This document shows positions 1 through 6,077 of a DNA stretch of 8,316 bases, piece by piece (within the stretch, counting starts at the first letter, position 1; the number at the start of each line of letters is the position of its first letter). Under the pieces are notes generated by a model. That model was not told the DNA's origin and did no database searches. It saw nothing but the letters and a program-made list of their open reading frames with translations. A program made the translations under genes and the position numbers. The DNA comes from Rhodocyclales bacterium. GTDB taxonomy: Bacteria; Pseudomonadota; Gammaproteobacteria; Burkholderiales; Rhodocyclaceae. The stretch spans positions 1 through 8,316 of the forward strand of contig JAJTBM010000116.1 in assembly GCA_021286885.1 (NCBI GenBank), given 5' to 3'.

Positions 1-628
1 GGAGCCCGCCTCCGTGATCTGCGAGATCATGAACGACGACGGCACCATGGCCCGCATGCCCGAACTCATCGAGTTCGCCCAGCTGCACGGGCTCAAGATC
101 GGTGCGATCCGCGACCTCATCGAGTACCGGGCACGCACCGAAAAGCTGATCGAAAAGGTCAGCGAAAAAACCGTCAACACCGCCCATGGCCCCTTCCGGC
201 TGTGCGCGTTTGAAGACAAGACCTCGGGTGAAGTCCATCTGGCCATGAGCTATGGCGAGATCCGCCCCGACGTGGAAGTCCTCACCCGGGTGCACGAACC
301 CGTCTCGGTGCTGGACTTCCTCGACCCGGCCAGCGGGCGCCACAGCTTCCCCATCGACACCACCCTGCGCCGCATCGTTGAACATGGCACCGGCGTGCTG
401 GTCTTGCTCTACCGACCCCAAAGCGGCCAGGAGCTGCTGGATCAGCTGGCCCCCGCCAGTGCGCCCCGCCCCGCCCAGAAGTGGGACCCGCGCCTGTTCG
501 GGATCGGCGCCCAGATCCTGCGCGCCCTCCAGGTGGGCAAGATGAAGCTGATGGCCAGCCCGCGCAAGATCCCCAGCATGGCCGGTTTCGGCCTCACCCT
601 GACGGGTCACGTCACACCCGAAGCCTGA
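1..628 (+). CDS. ribB: RibB-type 3,4-dihydroxy-2-butanone 4-phosphate synthase with degenerate GTP cyclohydrolase II domain, 3' part
   Basis: The gene is cut by the left edge; 208 C-terminal codons are visible, in frame from base 2 to a TGA stop. The first ~50 residues are the end of a DHBP synthase domain, with the conserved ICEIMNDDGTMAR block; its Glu matches the family's active-site Glu. This enzyme converts ribulose 5-phosphate to the four-carbon unit used by RibH. The rest aligns with GTP cyclohydrolase II (RibA) at both ends: GPFRLCAFEDKTSGEVHLA (63-81) and the FGIGAQIL/PSMAGFGL region (166-198). The stretch that should carry the three zinc-binding cysteines reads RVHEPVSVLDFLD (96-108) and has none, and the following catalytic segment is shortened. 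The C-terminal half is therefore very unlikely to hydrolyse GTP. This resembles the RibBX variant described in proteobacteria, so an intact ribA should exist elsewhere. It is followed by ribH after 72 bp. Confidence 0.93.
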   Translation, partial: EPASVICEIMNDDGTMARMPELIEFAQLHGLKIGAIRDLIEYRARTEKLIEKVSEKTVNTAHGPFRLCAFEDKTSGEVHLAMSYGEIRPDVEVLTRVHEPVSVLDFLDPASGRHSFPIDTTLRRIVEHGTGVLVLLYRPQSGQELLDQLAPASAPRPAQKWDPRLFGIGAQILRALQVGKMKLMASPRKIPSMAGFGLTLTGHVTPEA

Positions 629-634
629 TCCCAT

Positions 635-666
635 CGGGCTTCCGTCCGGCCCGGGCAGGGTCGGAC
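635..666 (+). other. GC-rich inverted repeats in the ribB-ribH spacer
   Basis: The 72-bp spacer 629-700 holds two overlapping, mutually exclusive stems. CGGGC (635-639) can pair with GCCCG (649-653), and GTCCG (644-648) can pair with CGGAC (662-666). A CTTTCC stretch follows the second stem, but there is no proper T-run. It could be a weak attenuator or a processing site between ribB and ribH, or simply chance in GC-rich DNA. I found none of the conserved blocks of an FMN riboswitch here. Confidence 0.3.
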
Positions 667-700
667 CTTTCCATCACAAGCTGCAAGGTAATCAAACTCC

Positions 701-1168
701 ATGCCCCGTTTCACCGATATTCCCGAAATCGCCCCCAACCTGGATGGCCAGGGCTTGCGCGTCGGCGTCGTCATGAGCCGCTTCAACCAAGATGTGTGCG
801 AAGGCCTGCTCTCCGCCTGCACCGCCGAACTGCTGCGCCTGGGCGTGGCCGCCACCGATATCCAGATCGCCACCGTTCCGGGCGCCCTGGAAATCCCGCT
901 GGTGCTGCAAACCATGGGCAAGAGCGGGCGCTTTGATGCGCTGATCGCCCTGGGCGCCGTGATCCGTGGCGAGACCTACCACTTCGAGCTGGTCTCCAAC
1001 GAACAGGGCAGCGGCATCACCCGCGTCGCCCTCGACACCGGCCTGCCCATCGCCAACGGCATCCTGACCACCGAAGACGACGACCAGGCCCTGGCCCGCA
1101 TGATCAAGGGCACCGAGTGCGCCCAGGCTGCGGTGGAAATGGCCCGACTGCTGAAGGCACTGGCATGA
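701..1168 (+). CDS. ribH: 6,7-dimethyl-8-ribityllumazine synthase
   Basis: The 155-residue protein is the usual length for RibH. It condenses 5-amino-6-ribitylamino-uracil with the four-carbon unit made by RibB, the penultimate step of riboflavin synthesis, in a cytoplasmic oligomer. Family motifs are in order: SRFN (26-29) in the first substrate-binding loop, VPGALEIP (59-66), [12 protein letters not shown] (85-96) with the catalytic histidine at 94, SNEQ (99-102), and [14 protein letters not shown] (117-130). The ATG at 701 is preceded by AAGG (685-688) at a rather long spacing. The stop overlaps the nusB start (ATGA, 1165-1168), implying translational coupling. The ribB-ribH-nusB order is common in proteobacteria and supports the call. 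Confidence 0.97.
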   Translation: MPRFTDIPEIAPNLDGQGLRVGVVMSRFNQDVCEGLLSACTAELLRLGVAATDIQIATVPGALEIPLVLQTMGKSGRFDALIALGAVIRGETYHFELVSNEQGSGITRVALDTGLPIANGILTTEDDDQALARMIKGTECAQAAVEMARLLKALA

Positions 1169-1629
1169 GCGCAAACAAGTCCCCCCGCCGTCGCGCCCGC
1201 GAATTCGCCCTCCAGGGCATCTACCAGTGGCAACTGAGCCAGAACGGCATCAGCGCCATTGAAAGCCAGATGGCCGGCGTTTCCGGTTTCGATAAGTGCG
1301 ACCGCGAACTCTTCGTGGCCCTGCTGCGCGGCACCATCACCAACGCCACCGATCTGCTGATGGCCTTCGCCCCCTACATCGACCGCCAGCTCAACGAGCT
1401 GTCCCCGATTGAAAAGGGCATCCTGCTGCTGTCCACCTTCGAGCTGGTGCACCGCCCCGATACCCCCTACCGGGTCATCATCAACGAGGCCATTGAGCTG
1501 GCCAAGGGCTTTGGCGGCACCGACGGCCACAAGTTCGTGAATGGCGTGCTGGACAAGCTCGCCGCCCGCGTGCGGGCCGACGAAGTCGAAGCCAACGCCC
1601 GCCAACGGCGCGAAGCCAAGGGCCAGTAA
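1165..1629 (+). CDS. nusB: Transcription antitermination factor NusB
   Basis: The 154-residue, all-helical RNA-binding protein pairs with NusE (S10) on boxA RNA to form antitermination complexes, chiefly on rRNA operons. The N-terminal arginine-rich helix [15 protein letters not shown] (8-22), [17 protein letters not shown] (78-94), [19 protein letters not shown] (96-114) and the C-terminal [17 protein letters not shown] (117-133) are all standard NusB blocks. The start chosen is the ATG overlapping the ribH stop, because NusB homologues begin just before the Arg-rich helix; an in-frame ATG at 1117 lies deep inside ribH and would add 16 residues unlike the family. A charged tail (134-154) follows the last helix. 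thiL starts 6 bp downstream. Confidence 0.97.
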   Translation: MSANKSPRRRAREFALQGIYQWQLSQNGISAIESQMAGVSGFDKCDRELFVALLRGTITNATDLLMAFAPYIDRQLNELSPIEKGILLLSTFELVHRPDTPYRVIINEAIELAKGFGGTDGHKFVNGVLDKLAARVRADEVEANARQRREAKGQ

Positions 1630-1635
1630 GCCGGC

Positions 1636-2595
1636 ATGGCCTCGGAATTTGCGCTGATCCGGCGCCACTTCACCCGCCCCGCCCGGCACACCGATCTGGC
1701 GGTGGGGGATGACGCGGCCCTGATCCGCCCGGGGCCGGGCATGCAGCTGGCCATTTCCACCGACATGCTGGTGTCGGGCACCCACTTCGTGCCCGAGGCC
1801 GACCCGGAAGCCCTGGGCTGGAAAACCCTGGCGGTCAATGTCTCCGACCTGGCCGCCATGGGCGCCGCACCCCGCTGGGTGGTGCTGGCCGCCAGCCTGC
1901 CAGCCCCGGACGAAGCCTGGATCGCCGCCTTTGCCCGGGGTTTCTTTGCCTGTTGCGAGGCTTTCGGGATCGACGCCATTGGCGGCGATACCACCCGGGG
2001 CCCCCTCAACCTGTGCCCCACCATCTTCGGCGAAGTGCCCACCGGCCAGGCCATCACCCGCAGCGCGGGCAAGGCCGGCGACGATCTGTGGGTGTCCGGC
2101 CAGCCGGGCCGCGCCGCCCTGGGCCTCGCCCAGCTGCTCGAAGGCCTGCCTCTGCATCCGGATTACGCCGCAGCCTGCCTGGATGCGCTGCACCGGCCCC
2201 AGCCCCGGGTCGCCCTGGGTCTGGCCCTGCGCGGCATCGCCAGCGCCATGCTGGACGTGTCCGACGGGCTGTTCGGCGATCTGGGCCACATCCTTGAGGC
2301 CTCCGGCGTGGGCGCTGAGATCGAACTGGCTGCACTCCCCCTGGCGCCCCTCCTGGCCGCCTGTGGAGATGCCGACCGGGCCTTCCGGGCCTGTACCCGG
2401 GGGGGTGACGACTACGAGCTGCTGTTCAGCGCCCCGCCGGGGCAGCGCGCACCGCTCGCAGCCCTCGCCCGCCAGCTGGATCTGCCCCTGCACCGGATCG
2501 GCCAGCTGAGCGCCGTCCCCGGCCTGCATCTACGTGCGCCCGACGGCACCCTGCGCCCCGCTGAAACCCGGGGCTACGACCACTTCGGCACCTGA
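1636..2595 (+). CDS. thiL: Thiamine-monophosphate kinase
   Basis: The 319-residue protein has the length and fold signature of ThiL, which phosphorylates thiamine monophosphate to the active cofactor thiamine pyrophosphate using ATP. The Mg/ATP-binding acidic motifs are intact: GDDAAL (24-29), STDMLVSGTHF (41-51), NVSDLAAMGA (68-77), GGDTTRG (116-122), DVSDGLFGDL (207-216) and GGDDYELLF (256-264). The C-terminus GYDHF (313-317) is also typical. The ATG lies 6 bp after the nusB stop with no clear Shine-Dalgarno sequence, so it is probably translated by ribosomes finishing nusB. The nusB-thiL-pgpA order is widespread in proteobacteria. Confidence 0.97.
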   Translation: MASEFALIRRHFTRPARHTDLAVGDDAALIRPGPGMQLAISTDMLVSGTHFVPEADPEALGWKTLAVNVSDLAAMGAAPRWVVLAASLPAPDEAWIAAFARGFFACCEAFGIDAIGGDTTRGPLNLCPTIFGEVPTGQAITRSAGKAGDDLWVSGQPGRAALGLAQLLEGLPLHPDYAAACLDALHRPQPRVALGLALRGIASAMLDVSDGLFGDLGHILEASGVGAEIELAALPLAPLLAACGDADRAFRACTRGGDDYELLFSAPPGQRAPLAALARQLDLPLHRIGQLSAVPGLHLRAPDGTLRPAETRGYDHFGT

Positions 2596-2607
2596 TCCGG
2601 CCGCCCC

Positions 2608-3090
2608 ATGCTCAAGCCCACCCGCCGCTTCCTGTTGGCCGACCCGTCCCATTTCATCGCCCTGGGCTTTGGCTCCGGGCTGTGGCCCAAGGGGCCGGGC
2701 ACTGCGGGCACCCTGGCCGGCTGGCTGCTCTACCCCCTCATCAAGTCATCCCTCTCCGACCCGGTGTTCGGCGCCCTGCTGCTGGCCTCCTTCCTGTTCG
2801 GGATCCTGGCCTGCGAACGCACAGGCCGCGCCCTAGGCGTGGCCGACCACGGCAGCATCGTGTGGGATGAGATCGTGGCGATCTGGCTGGTGCTCTGGTT
2901 CACGCCCCCCACCCTGGGCTGGCAGGCGGTGGCCTTCGGGCTGTTCCGCTTCTTCGACATCGTCAAGCCCCAGCCCATCCGCTGGGTGGATGACCGTACC
3001 CGGGGCGGCCTGGGCGTAATGCTGGATGATCTGCTGGCCGCCGGCTACAGCCTGTTCGTGCTGGCCCTGCTCGTGAGGTTTTTTGGCTGA
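2608..3090 (+). CDS. pgpA: Phosphatidylglycerophosphatase A
   Basis: The 160-residue inner-membrane enzyme removes the phosphate from phosphatidylglycerophosphate to give phosphatidylglycerol. Diagnostic PgpA blocks are FGSGLWPKGPGTAGTL (21-36), the acidic DHGSIVWDEI (80-89), FRFFDIVKPQPI (113-124) and GGLGVMLDD (133-141). Hydrophobic segments near 53-69, 88-99 and 142-158 are likely membrane spans. It starts 12 bp after thiL, and its stop overlaps the pncC start by one base (TGATG, 3088-3092), again suggesting coupled translation. Confidence 0.97.
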   Translation: MLKPTRRFLLADPSHFIALGFGSGLWPKGPGTAGTLAGWLLYPLIKSSLSDPVFGALLLASFLFGILACERTGRALGVADHGSIVWDEIVAIWLVLWFTPPTLGWQAVAFGLFRFFDIVKPQPIRWVDDRTRGGLGVMLDDLLAAGYSLFVLALLVRFFG

Positions 3091-3575
3091 TGGATGCACA
3101 CCTGGACGCCCTCGCCCGCCGGGTGGGAGAACACCTGCAGGCCCGCCACTGGCGCCTCGCCACCGCCGAATCCTGTACCGGAGGCTGGGTGGCCCAGGTT
3201 GTCACCGCCATTGCCGGCAGCTCGGCGTGGTTTGACGGCGGTTTCGTCACCTACTCCAACGAAGCCAAACAGCGCCTGCTGGGCGTGCCCAGCATCACCC
3301 TCGCCCGCCACGGGGCGGTGAGCGAAGCCATTACCGCCGCGATGGTGCGCGGCACCCTGGAGCGCTGCGGCACCGAGCTGGCCCTCTCCATCTCGGGCAT
3401 CGCCGGCCCGGGCGGTGGCAGCCCCACCAAGCCGGTAGGCACCGTGTGTTTTGGCTGGGGCAAGGCCGGTGAGGCTCCTCTCACCGCCACCTGCCACTTC
3501 AAGGGCGACCGGGAAAGCGTGCGCCGCCAGGCGGTGATCCACGCCCTCGAAACCCTGCTCGCCCACTACCCCTGA
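3090..3575 (+). CDS. pncC: Nicotinamide-nucleotide amidase (CinA C-terminal family)
   Basis: The 161-residue stand-alone CinA C-terminal domain matches PncC, the NMN deamidase that converts nicotinamide mononucleotide to nicotinate mononucleotide in pyridine-nucleotide recycling. The nucleophile motif ATAESCTGG (24-32, Ser28), the AGSSAWFDGGFVTYSNEAK block (42-60, Lys60 at the family's catalytic lysine), GAVSE (75-79) and SISGIAGPGGGSP (100-112) are all present. The N-terminal CinA molybdopterin-binding-like domain is absent, as in E. coli PncC (YgaD). It is the last gene of the upstream operon, and its position directly before recA is conserved in many proteobacteria. The start is fixed by overlap with the pgpA stop. 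Confidence 0.95.
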   Translation: MDAHLDALARRVGEHLQARHWRLATAESCTGGWVAQVVTAIAGSSAWFDGGFVTYSNEAKQRLLGVPSITLARHGAVSEAITAAMVRGTLERCGTELALSISGIAGPGGGSPTKPVGTVCFGWGKAGEAPLTATCHFKGDRESVRRQAVIHALETLLAHYP

Positions 3576-3635
3576 GACGGCGCGCCCACCCGGGCGGGTC
3601 GACACGCTGTTTTCCACATCGCTTCTCAAACAGGG

Positions 3636-3664
3636 CTGGCTCTGGCACAAAAGCTGTATAAAAT
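3636..3664 (+). promoter_or_regulatory. Possible distal recA promoter (P1) overlapped by the LexA box
   Basis: TAAAAT (3659-3664), or TATAAA two bases earlier, lies inside the LexA box and could be a -10 element. CTGGCT (3636-3641) sits 17 bp upstream of TAAAAT as a poor -35 (three of six matches). Such overlap is how LexA normally represses. The assignment depends mainly on the operator's presence; exact hexamers are uncertain. Confidence 0.45.
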
Positions 3665-3669
3665 AACAG
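3654..3669 (+). promoter_or_regulatory. LexA (SOS) box upstream of recA
   Basis: CTGTATAAAATAACAG matches the CTGT-N8-ACAG LexA consensus at all eight conserved positions, with an AT-only centre. The flanking G and C extend the dyad to GCTGT...ACAGC (3653-3670). It lies 174 bp before the recA ATG, further than in E. coli, so the SOS-regulated transcript has a long leader. LexA cleavage stimulated by RecA filaments would relieve repression. Confidence 0.9.
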
Positions 3670-3700
3670 CCAGAATCACCCGATATCCAGACGAGCCAGG

Positions 3701-3732
3701 CCGCCCAGGCGGTTTCAAAAGCTGTTTGAAAC
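3701..3732 (+). repeat. Tandem hairpins in the recA leader
   Basis: CCGC/GCGG (3701-3704 with 3709-3712, four-base loop) is followed at once by TTT and a perfect 8-bp inverted repeat, GTTTCAAA (3712-3719) and TTTGAAAC (3725-3732), separated by AGCTG. Both lie downstream of the LexA box and upstream of the proximal promoter, so they would be present only in RNA from the distal promoter. As DNA, the second dyad has the size of a dimeric repressor or activator site. Function is not known. Confidence 0.6.
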
Positions 3733-3783
3733 GCGCTTTGGCACGCCAACCCAGGCCAGATTTTGAGCTGACGCACAGGTCAA

Positions 3784-3812
3784 CTTTCACCACGCAAAGT
3801 CTGTGCCATAAT
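3784..3812 (+). promoter_or_regulatory. Proximal recA promoter (P2), extended -10 type
   Basis: TGCCATAAT (3804-3812) has the TGn extension and five of six -10 consensus bases. CTTTCA (3784-3789) lies 17 bp upstream as a weak -35. Transcription would begin near 3819, giving a leader of about 25 bases. No LexA-like site overlaps it, so it is a candidate for SOS-independent basal recA expression. Confidence 0.55.
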
Positions 3813-3830
3813 CACGCAAACCTTTCATAA

Positions 3831-3835
3831 AAGGA
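3831..3835 (+). promoter_or_regulatory. recA ribosome binding site
   Basis: AAGGA lies 8 bases before the recA ATG, an optimal Shine-Dalgarno arrangement and much stronger than at most other starts in this window. It fits the high translation expected of RecA and fixes the start at 3844. Confidence 0.85.
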
Positions 3836-3843
3836 TCACACCG

Positions 3844-4893
3844 ATGGACGACAACAAGGCCAAGGCCCTCACCGCTGCTCTTGCCCAGATCGAAAAGCAG
3901 TTCGGCAAGGGTTCCGTCATGCGCATGGGCGATGCCGAAGTGGCCGCCGACATCCAGACCGTTTCCACCGGCTCCCTGGGGCTGGACATCGCGCTCGGGA
4001 TCGGCGGGCTGCCCCGGGGCCGGGTTGTTGAAATCTACGGCCCTGAATCCTCCGGCAAGACCACCCTGACCCTGCAGGTGGTGGCCGAAATGCAAAAGCT
4101 GGGCGGCACCGCAGCCTTCATCGACGCCGAGCACGCTCTCGACGTGAGCTACGCTCAAAAACTGGGCGTGAACGTGGGCGATCTGCTGGTGTCCCAGCCC
4201 GACACCGGCGAACAGGCCCTCGAAATCGCCGACATGCTGGTGCGCTCCGGTGGCGTTGATGTGGTGGTGGTGGACTCCGTCGCCGCCCTCACCCCCAAGG
4301 CCGAAATCGAAGGCGAAATGGGCGACCAGCTCCCCGGCCTCCAGGCCCGCCTGATGTCCCAGGCCCTGCGCAAACTCACCGGCAGCATCAACCGCACCAA
4401 CACCCTGGTGATCTTCATCAACCAGATCCGGATGAAGATCGGCGTGATGTTCGGCAGCCCCGAAACCACCACCGGCGGCAACGCCCTCAAGTTCTACGCC
4501 TCGGTGCGGATGGACATCCGCCGCATCGGCACCATCAAGAAGAACGACGAGGTGATTGGCTCCGAAACCAAAGTGAAGGTGGTCAAGAACAAGGTGGCCC
4601 CCCCGTTCAAGGAAACCCTGTTCGACATCCTGTACGGCGAAGGCACCTCCCGCGAGGGCGAGATCATCGATTTGGGCGTCCAGCACAAGTTCATCGACAA
4701 GTCCGGCGCCTGGTATTCCTACAACGGCGACAAGATCGGCCAGGGCAAGGACAACGCCCGGGAATACCTGAAGACCCACCCCCACACCGCCCGCGAGATC
4801 GAAAACAAGATCCGTACCGCCGTGGGTCTGCCCACCATGGCCCCCGTCGCCGCCCCGTCTGCCACCCCGGCGGCAGCTGCCGACGAGTTCTAA
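3844..4893 (+). CDS. recA: Recombinase RecA
   Basis: The 349-residue protein is a full-length RecA: an ATP-dependent strand-exchange filament on single-stranded DNA and co-protease for LexA. Numbering coincides with E. coli RecA at key sites: Walker A GPESSGKT (66-73), catalytic Glu96 in FIDAEHALD, Walker B VVVVDS with Asp144, the L1 loop [10 protein letters not shown] (156-165) and [20 protein letters not shown] (193-212), which contains Gln194 and loop L2. The C-terminal tail after residue 330 is Ala/Pro-rich and ends in DEF, shorter and less acidic than in E. coli. It is preceded by a LexA box and two candidate promoters. recX begins 9 bp downstream with no room for a separate terminator. 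Confidence 0.99.
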   Translation: MDDNKAKALTAALAQIEKQFGKGSVMRMGDAEVAADIQTVSTGSLGLDIALGIGGLPRGRVVEIYGPESSGKTTLTLQVVAEMQKLGGTAAFIDAEHALDVSYAQKLGVNVGDLLVSQPDTGEQALEIADMLVRSGGVDVVVVDSVAALTPKAEIEGEMGDQLPGLQARLMSQALRKLTGSINRTNTLVIFINQIRMKIGVMFGSPETTTGGNALKFYASVRMDIRRIGTIKKNDEVIGSETKVKVVKNKVAPPFKETLFDILYGEGTSREGEIIDLGVQHKFIDKSGAWYSYNGDKIGQGKDNAREYLKTHPHTAREIENKIRTAVGLPTMAPVAAPSATPAAAADEF

Positions 4894-4902
4894 ACCCGGC
4901 CC

Positions 4903-5352
4903 ATGAGCCCCAGCCTGCGTGAACGCGCCCTACGCTACCTCGCCCAGCGGGAACACTCCCGCAGCGAGCTGGCGCGCAAGCTGGCCGGGGCCGATGAACC
5001 CGAGGCCATCGCCACCGAGCTTGATCGGCTGGCCGAACTGGGGCTGCTGTCCGACGCCCGCTTTGCCGAGGCCTATGTGCGCGCCAAGGCGGGTCGTTTC
5101 GGCGCCAGCCGGCTGCGTTTCGAGCTGTCCCGCCGGGGGGTGGACGCCGAACTCATAGGCCAGGCCCTCGATACCGAATGCAGCGTGTCCGAGCTCGAAC
5201 GGGCCCGTGCACTGCACCAACGAAAATTCGCCACCCCGCCCGCAGATGCGCGAGAATGGGCCCGTCAGGCCCGTTTCCTTCAAGGTCGCGGCTTTTCTTC
5301 CGAAGTCATACGTACAGTCCTCCGAGAACACCCCGGCGATGAGCCTGCTTAA
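4903..5352 (+). CDS. recX: Regulatory protein RecX
   Basis: The 149-residue protein belongs to RecX, which binds RecA filaments and modulates (usually inhibits) filament growth. It shows the three-helix repeats of the family: [19 protein letters not shown] (9-27), then [20 protein letters not shown] (48-67) with [11 protein letters not shown], and a C-terminal repeat ending [13 protein letters not shown]. It is slightly longer than a minimal RecX but complete. The ATG is 9 bp after the recA stop without an obvious Shine-Dalgarno sequence, suggesting low, coupled translation. Its last 14 bases overlap the start of lptB in another frame. Confidence 0.95.
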   Translation: MSPSLRERALRYLAQREHSRSELARKLAGADEPEAIATELDRLAELGLLSDARFAEAYVRAKAGRFGASRLRFELSRRGVDAELIGQALDTECSVSELERARALHQRKFATPPADAREWARQARFLQGRGFSSEVIRTVLREHPGDEPA

Positions 5353-6061
5353 AGTCAGCAACCTGCGCAAAAAATACAAGGCCCGCACTGTCGTCCAAGA
5401 CGTCTCCTTTGACGTGGGCAGCGGTGAAGTGGTCGGTCTGCTGGGCCCCAACGGGGCCGGCAAAACCACCTGCTTCTACATGATCGTAGGCCTGGTGGCC
5501 GCCGACGGGGGCGAAATCACCCTCGACAACGAGGCCCTCACCCACCGCCCCATCCACCAGCGCGCACGCCAGGGCCTGTCGTATCTGCCCCAGGAAATGA
5601 GCGTGTTCCGCAAGCTCACGGTGGCCGAAAACATCCAGGCGGTGCTGGAACTGCAAGACCTCAGCAAGGCCCAGATCCAGGAACGCCTTGAGCAACTGCT
5701 CGAAGAACTGGGCATTACTCACCTGCGCGACAACACCTCCATCTCGCTCTCCGGCGGCGAACGGCGGCGTTGCGAGATTGCCCGGGCCCTGGCCAGCAAT
5801 CCGCGCCTGATCCTGCTCGATGAGCCCTTCGCGGGGGTGGACCCGATTGCCGTGATCGACATCCAGAAGATCATCCGCTTCCTCAAAGACAAGGGCATCG
5901 GCGTGCTGATCACCGACCACAACGTGCGTGAAACCCTGGGCATCTGCGACCGGGCCTTCATCATCAACGCCGGCGTGGTGCTGGCCAGTGGCCGCCCCGA
6001 CGAGATCATCCACAACGAACAGGTCCGCCAGGTTTACCTCGGCGAACACTTCCGGCTCTGA
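5339..6061 (+). CDS. lptB: LPS export ABC transporter ATP-binding protein LptB
   Basis: The 240-residue cytoplasmic ATPase powers LptFG extraction of lipopolysaccharide from the inner membrane into the LptC-LptA bridge. Visible ABC elements are Walker A GPNGAGKT (36-43), Q-loop Gln85, signature LSGGERRR (137-144), Walker B LILLDEP (157-163, catalytic Glu162) and switch His194. Phe90 in EMSVFRKL corresponds to the E. coli residue that contacts LptFG. The frame is open upstream to 5207, but ATG 5339 gives the family's exact N-terminus (MSLLKV.NLRKKY) and length. It overlaps the recX stop by 14 bp. In most proteobacteria lptA (and lptC) precede lptB; here they do not. rpoN starts 16 bp after it, a conserved neighbour. 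Confidence 0.97.
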   Translation: MSLLKVSNLRKKYKARTVVQDVSFDVGSGEVVGLLGPNGAGKTTCFYMIVGLVAADGGEITLDNEALTHRPIHQRARQGLSYLPQEMSVFRKLTVAENIQAVLELQDLSKAQIQERLEQLLEELGITHLRDNTSISLSGGERRRCEIARALASNPRLILLDEPFAGVDPIAVIDIQKIIRFLKDKGIGVLITDHNVRETLGICDRAFIINAGVVLASGRPDEIIHNEQVRQVYLGEHFRL

Positions 6062-6077
6062 GACCAAGCCCGCCCCC

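Noticed and set aside
629..700. FMN riboswitch in the ribB-ribH spacer, suggested by a GGGCAGGGT stretch
   Set aside because: The other conserved blocks of the element are missing, the spacer is too short, and such switches sit upstream of the first riboflavin gene.
976..2529. Long open reading frame on the minus strand opposite ribH, nusB and thiL, and similar antisense frames opposite recA, lptB and rpoN
   Set aside because: These are by-products of strong GC bias at third codon positions in the + strand genes. Their translations are Gly/Ala/Gln/His-rich without any family motif, and the + strand genes are unambiguous.
3584..3613. Intrinsic terminator after pncC (GCCC-ACCC-GGGC stem, later TTTT; also CTGTTT/AAACAG arms at 3607-3633)
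   Set aside because: The stem is only 4 bp and the T-run is 14 bases away; the second pair of arms has a 15-base loop and no T-run. Termination here is plausible but not shown by sequence.
3643..3658. Sigma-54 promoter (TGGCAC at 3643) upstream of recA, and TGGC-type matches at 7897 and 7972
   Set aside because: None has the required TTGC-like -12 element at the correct spacing.
4871..4882. Perfect 12-bp palindrome CGGCAGCTGCCG near the end of recA as a recA-recX attenuator
   Set aside because: It makes only a 4-bp stem around AGCT, lies in an Ala-rich GC-rich coding tail, and has no T-run after it.
5207..5338. Longer LptB starting at ATG 5207 (284 residues)
   Set aside because: The extra 44 residues lie inside recX in another frame, do not resemble LptB, and make the protein too long; ATG 5339 gives the standard N-terminus.
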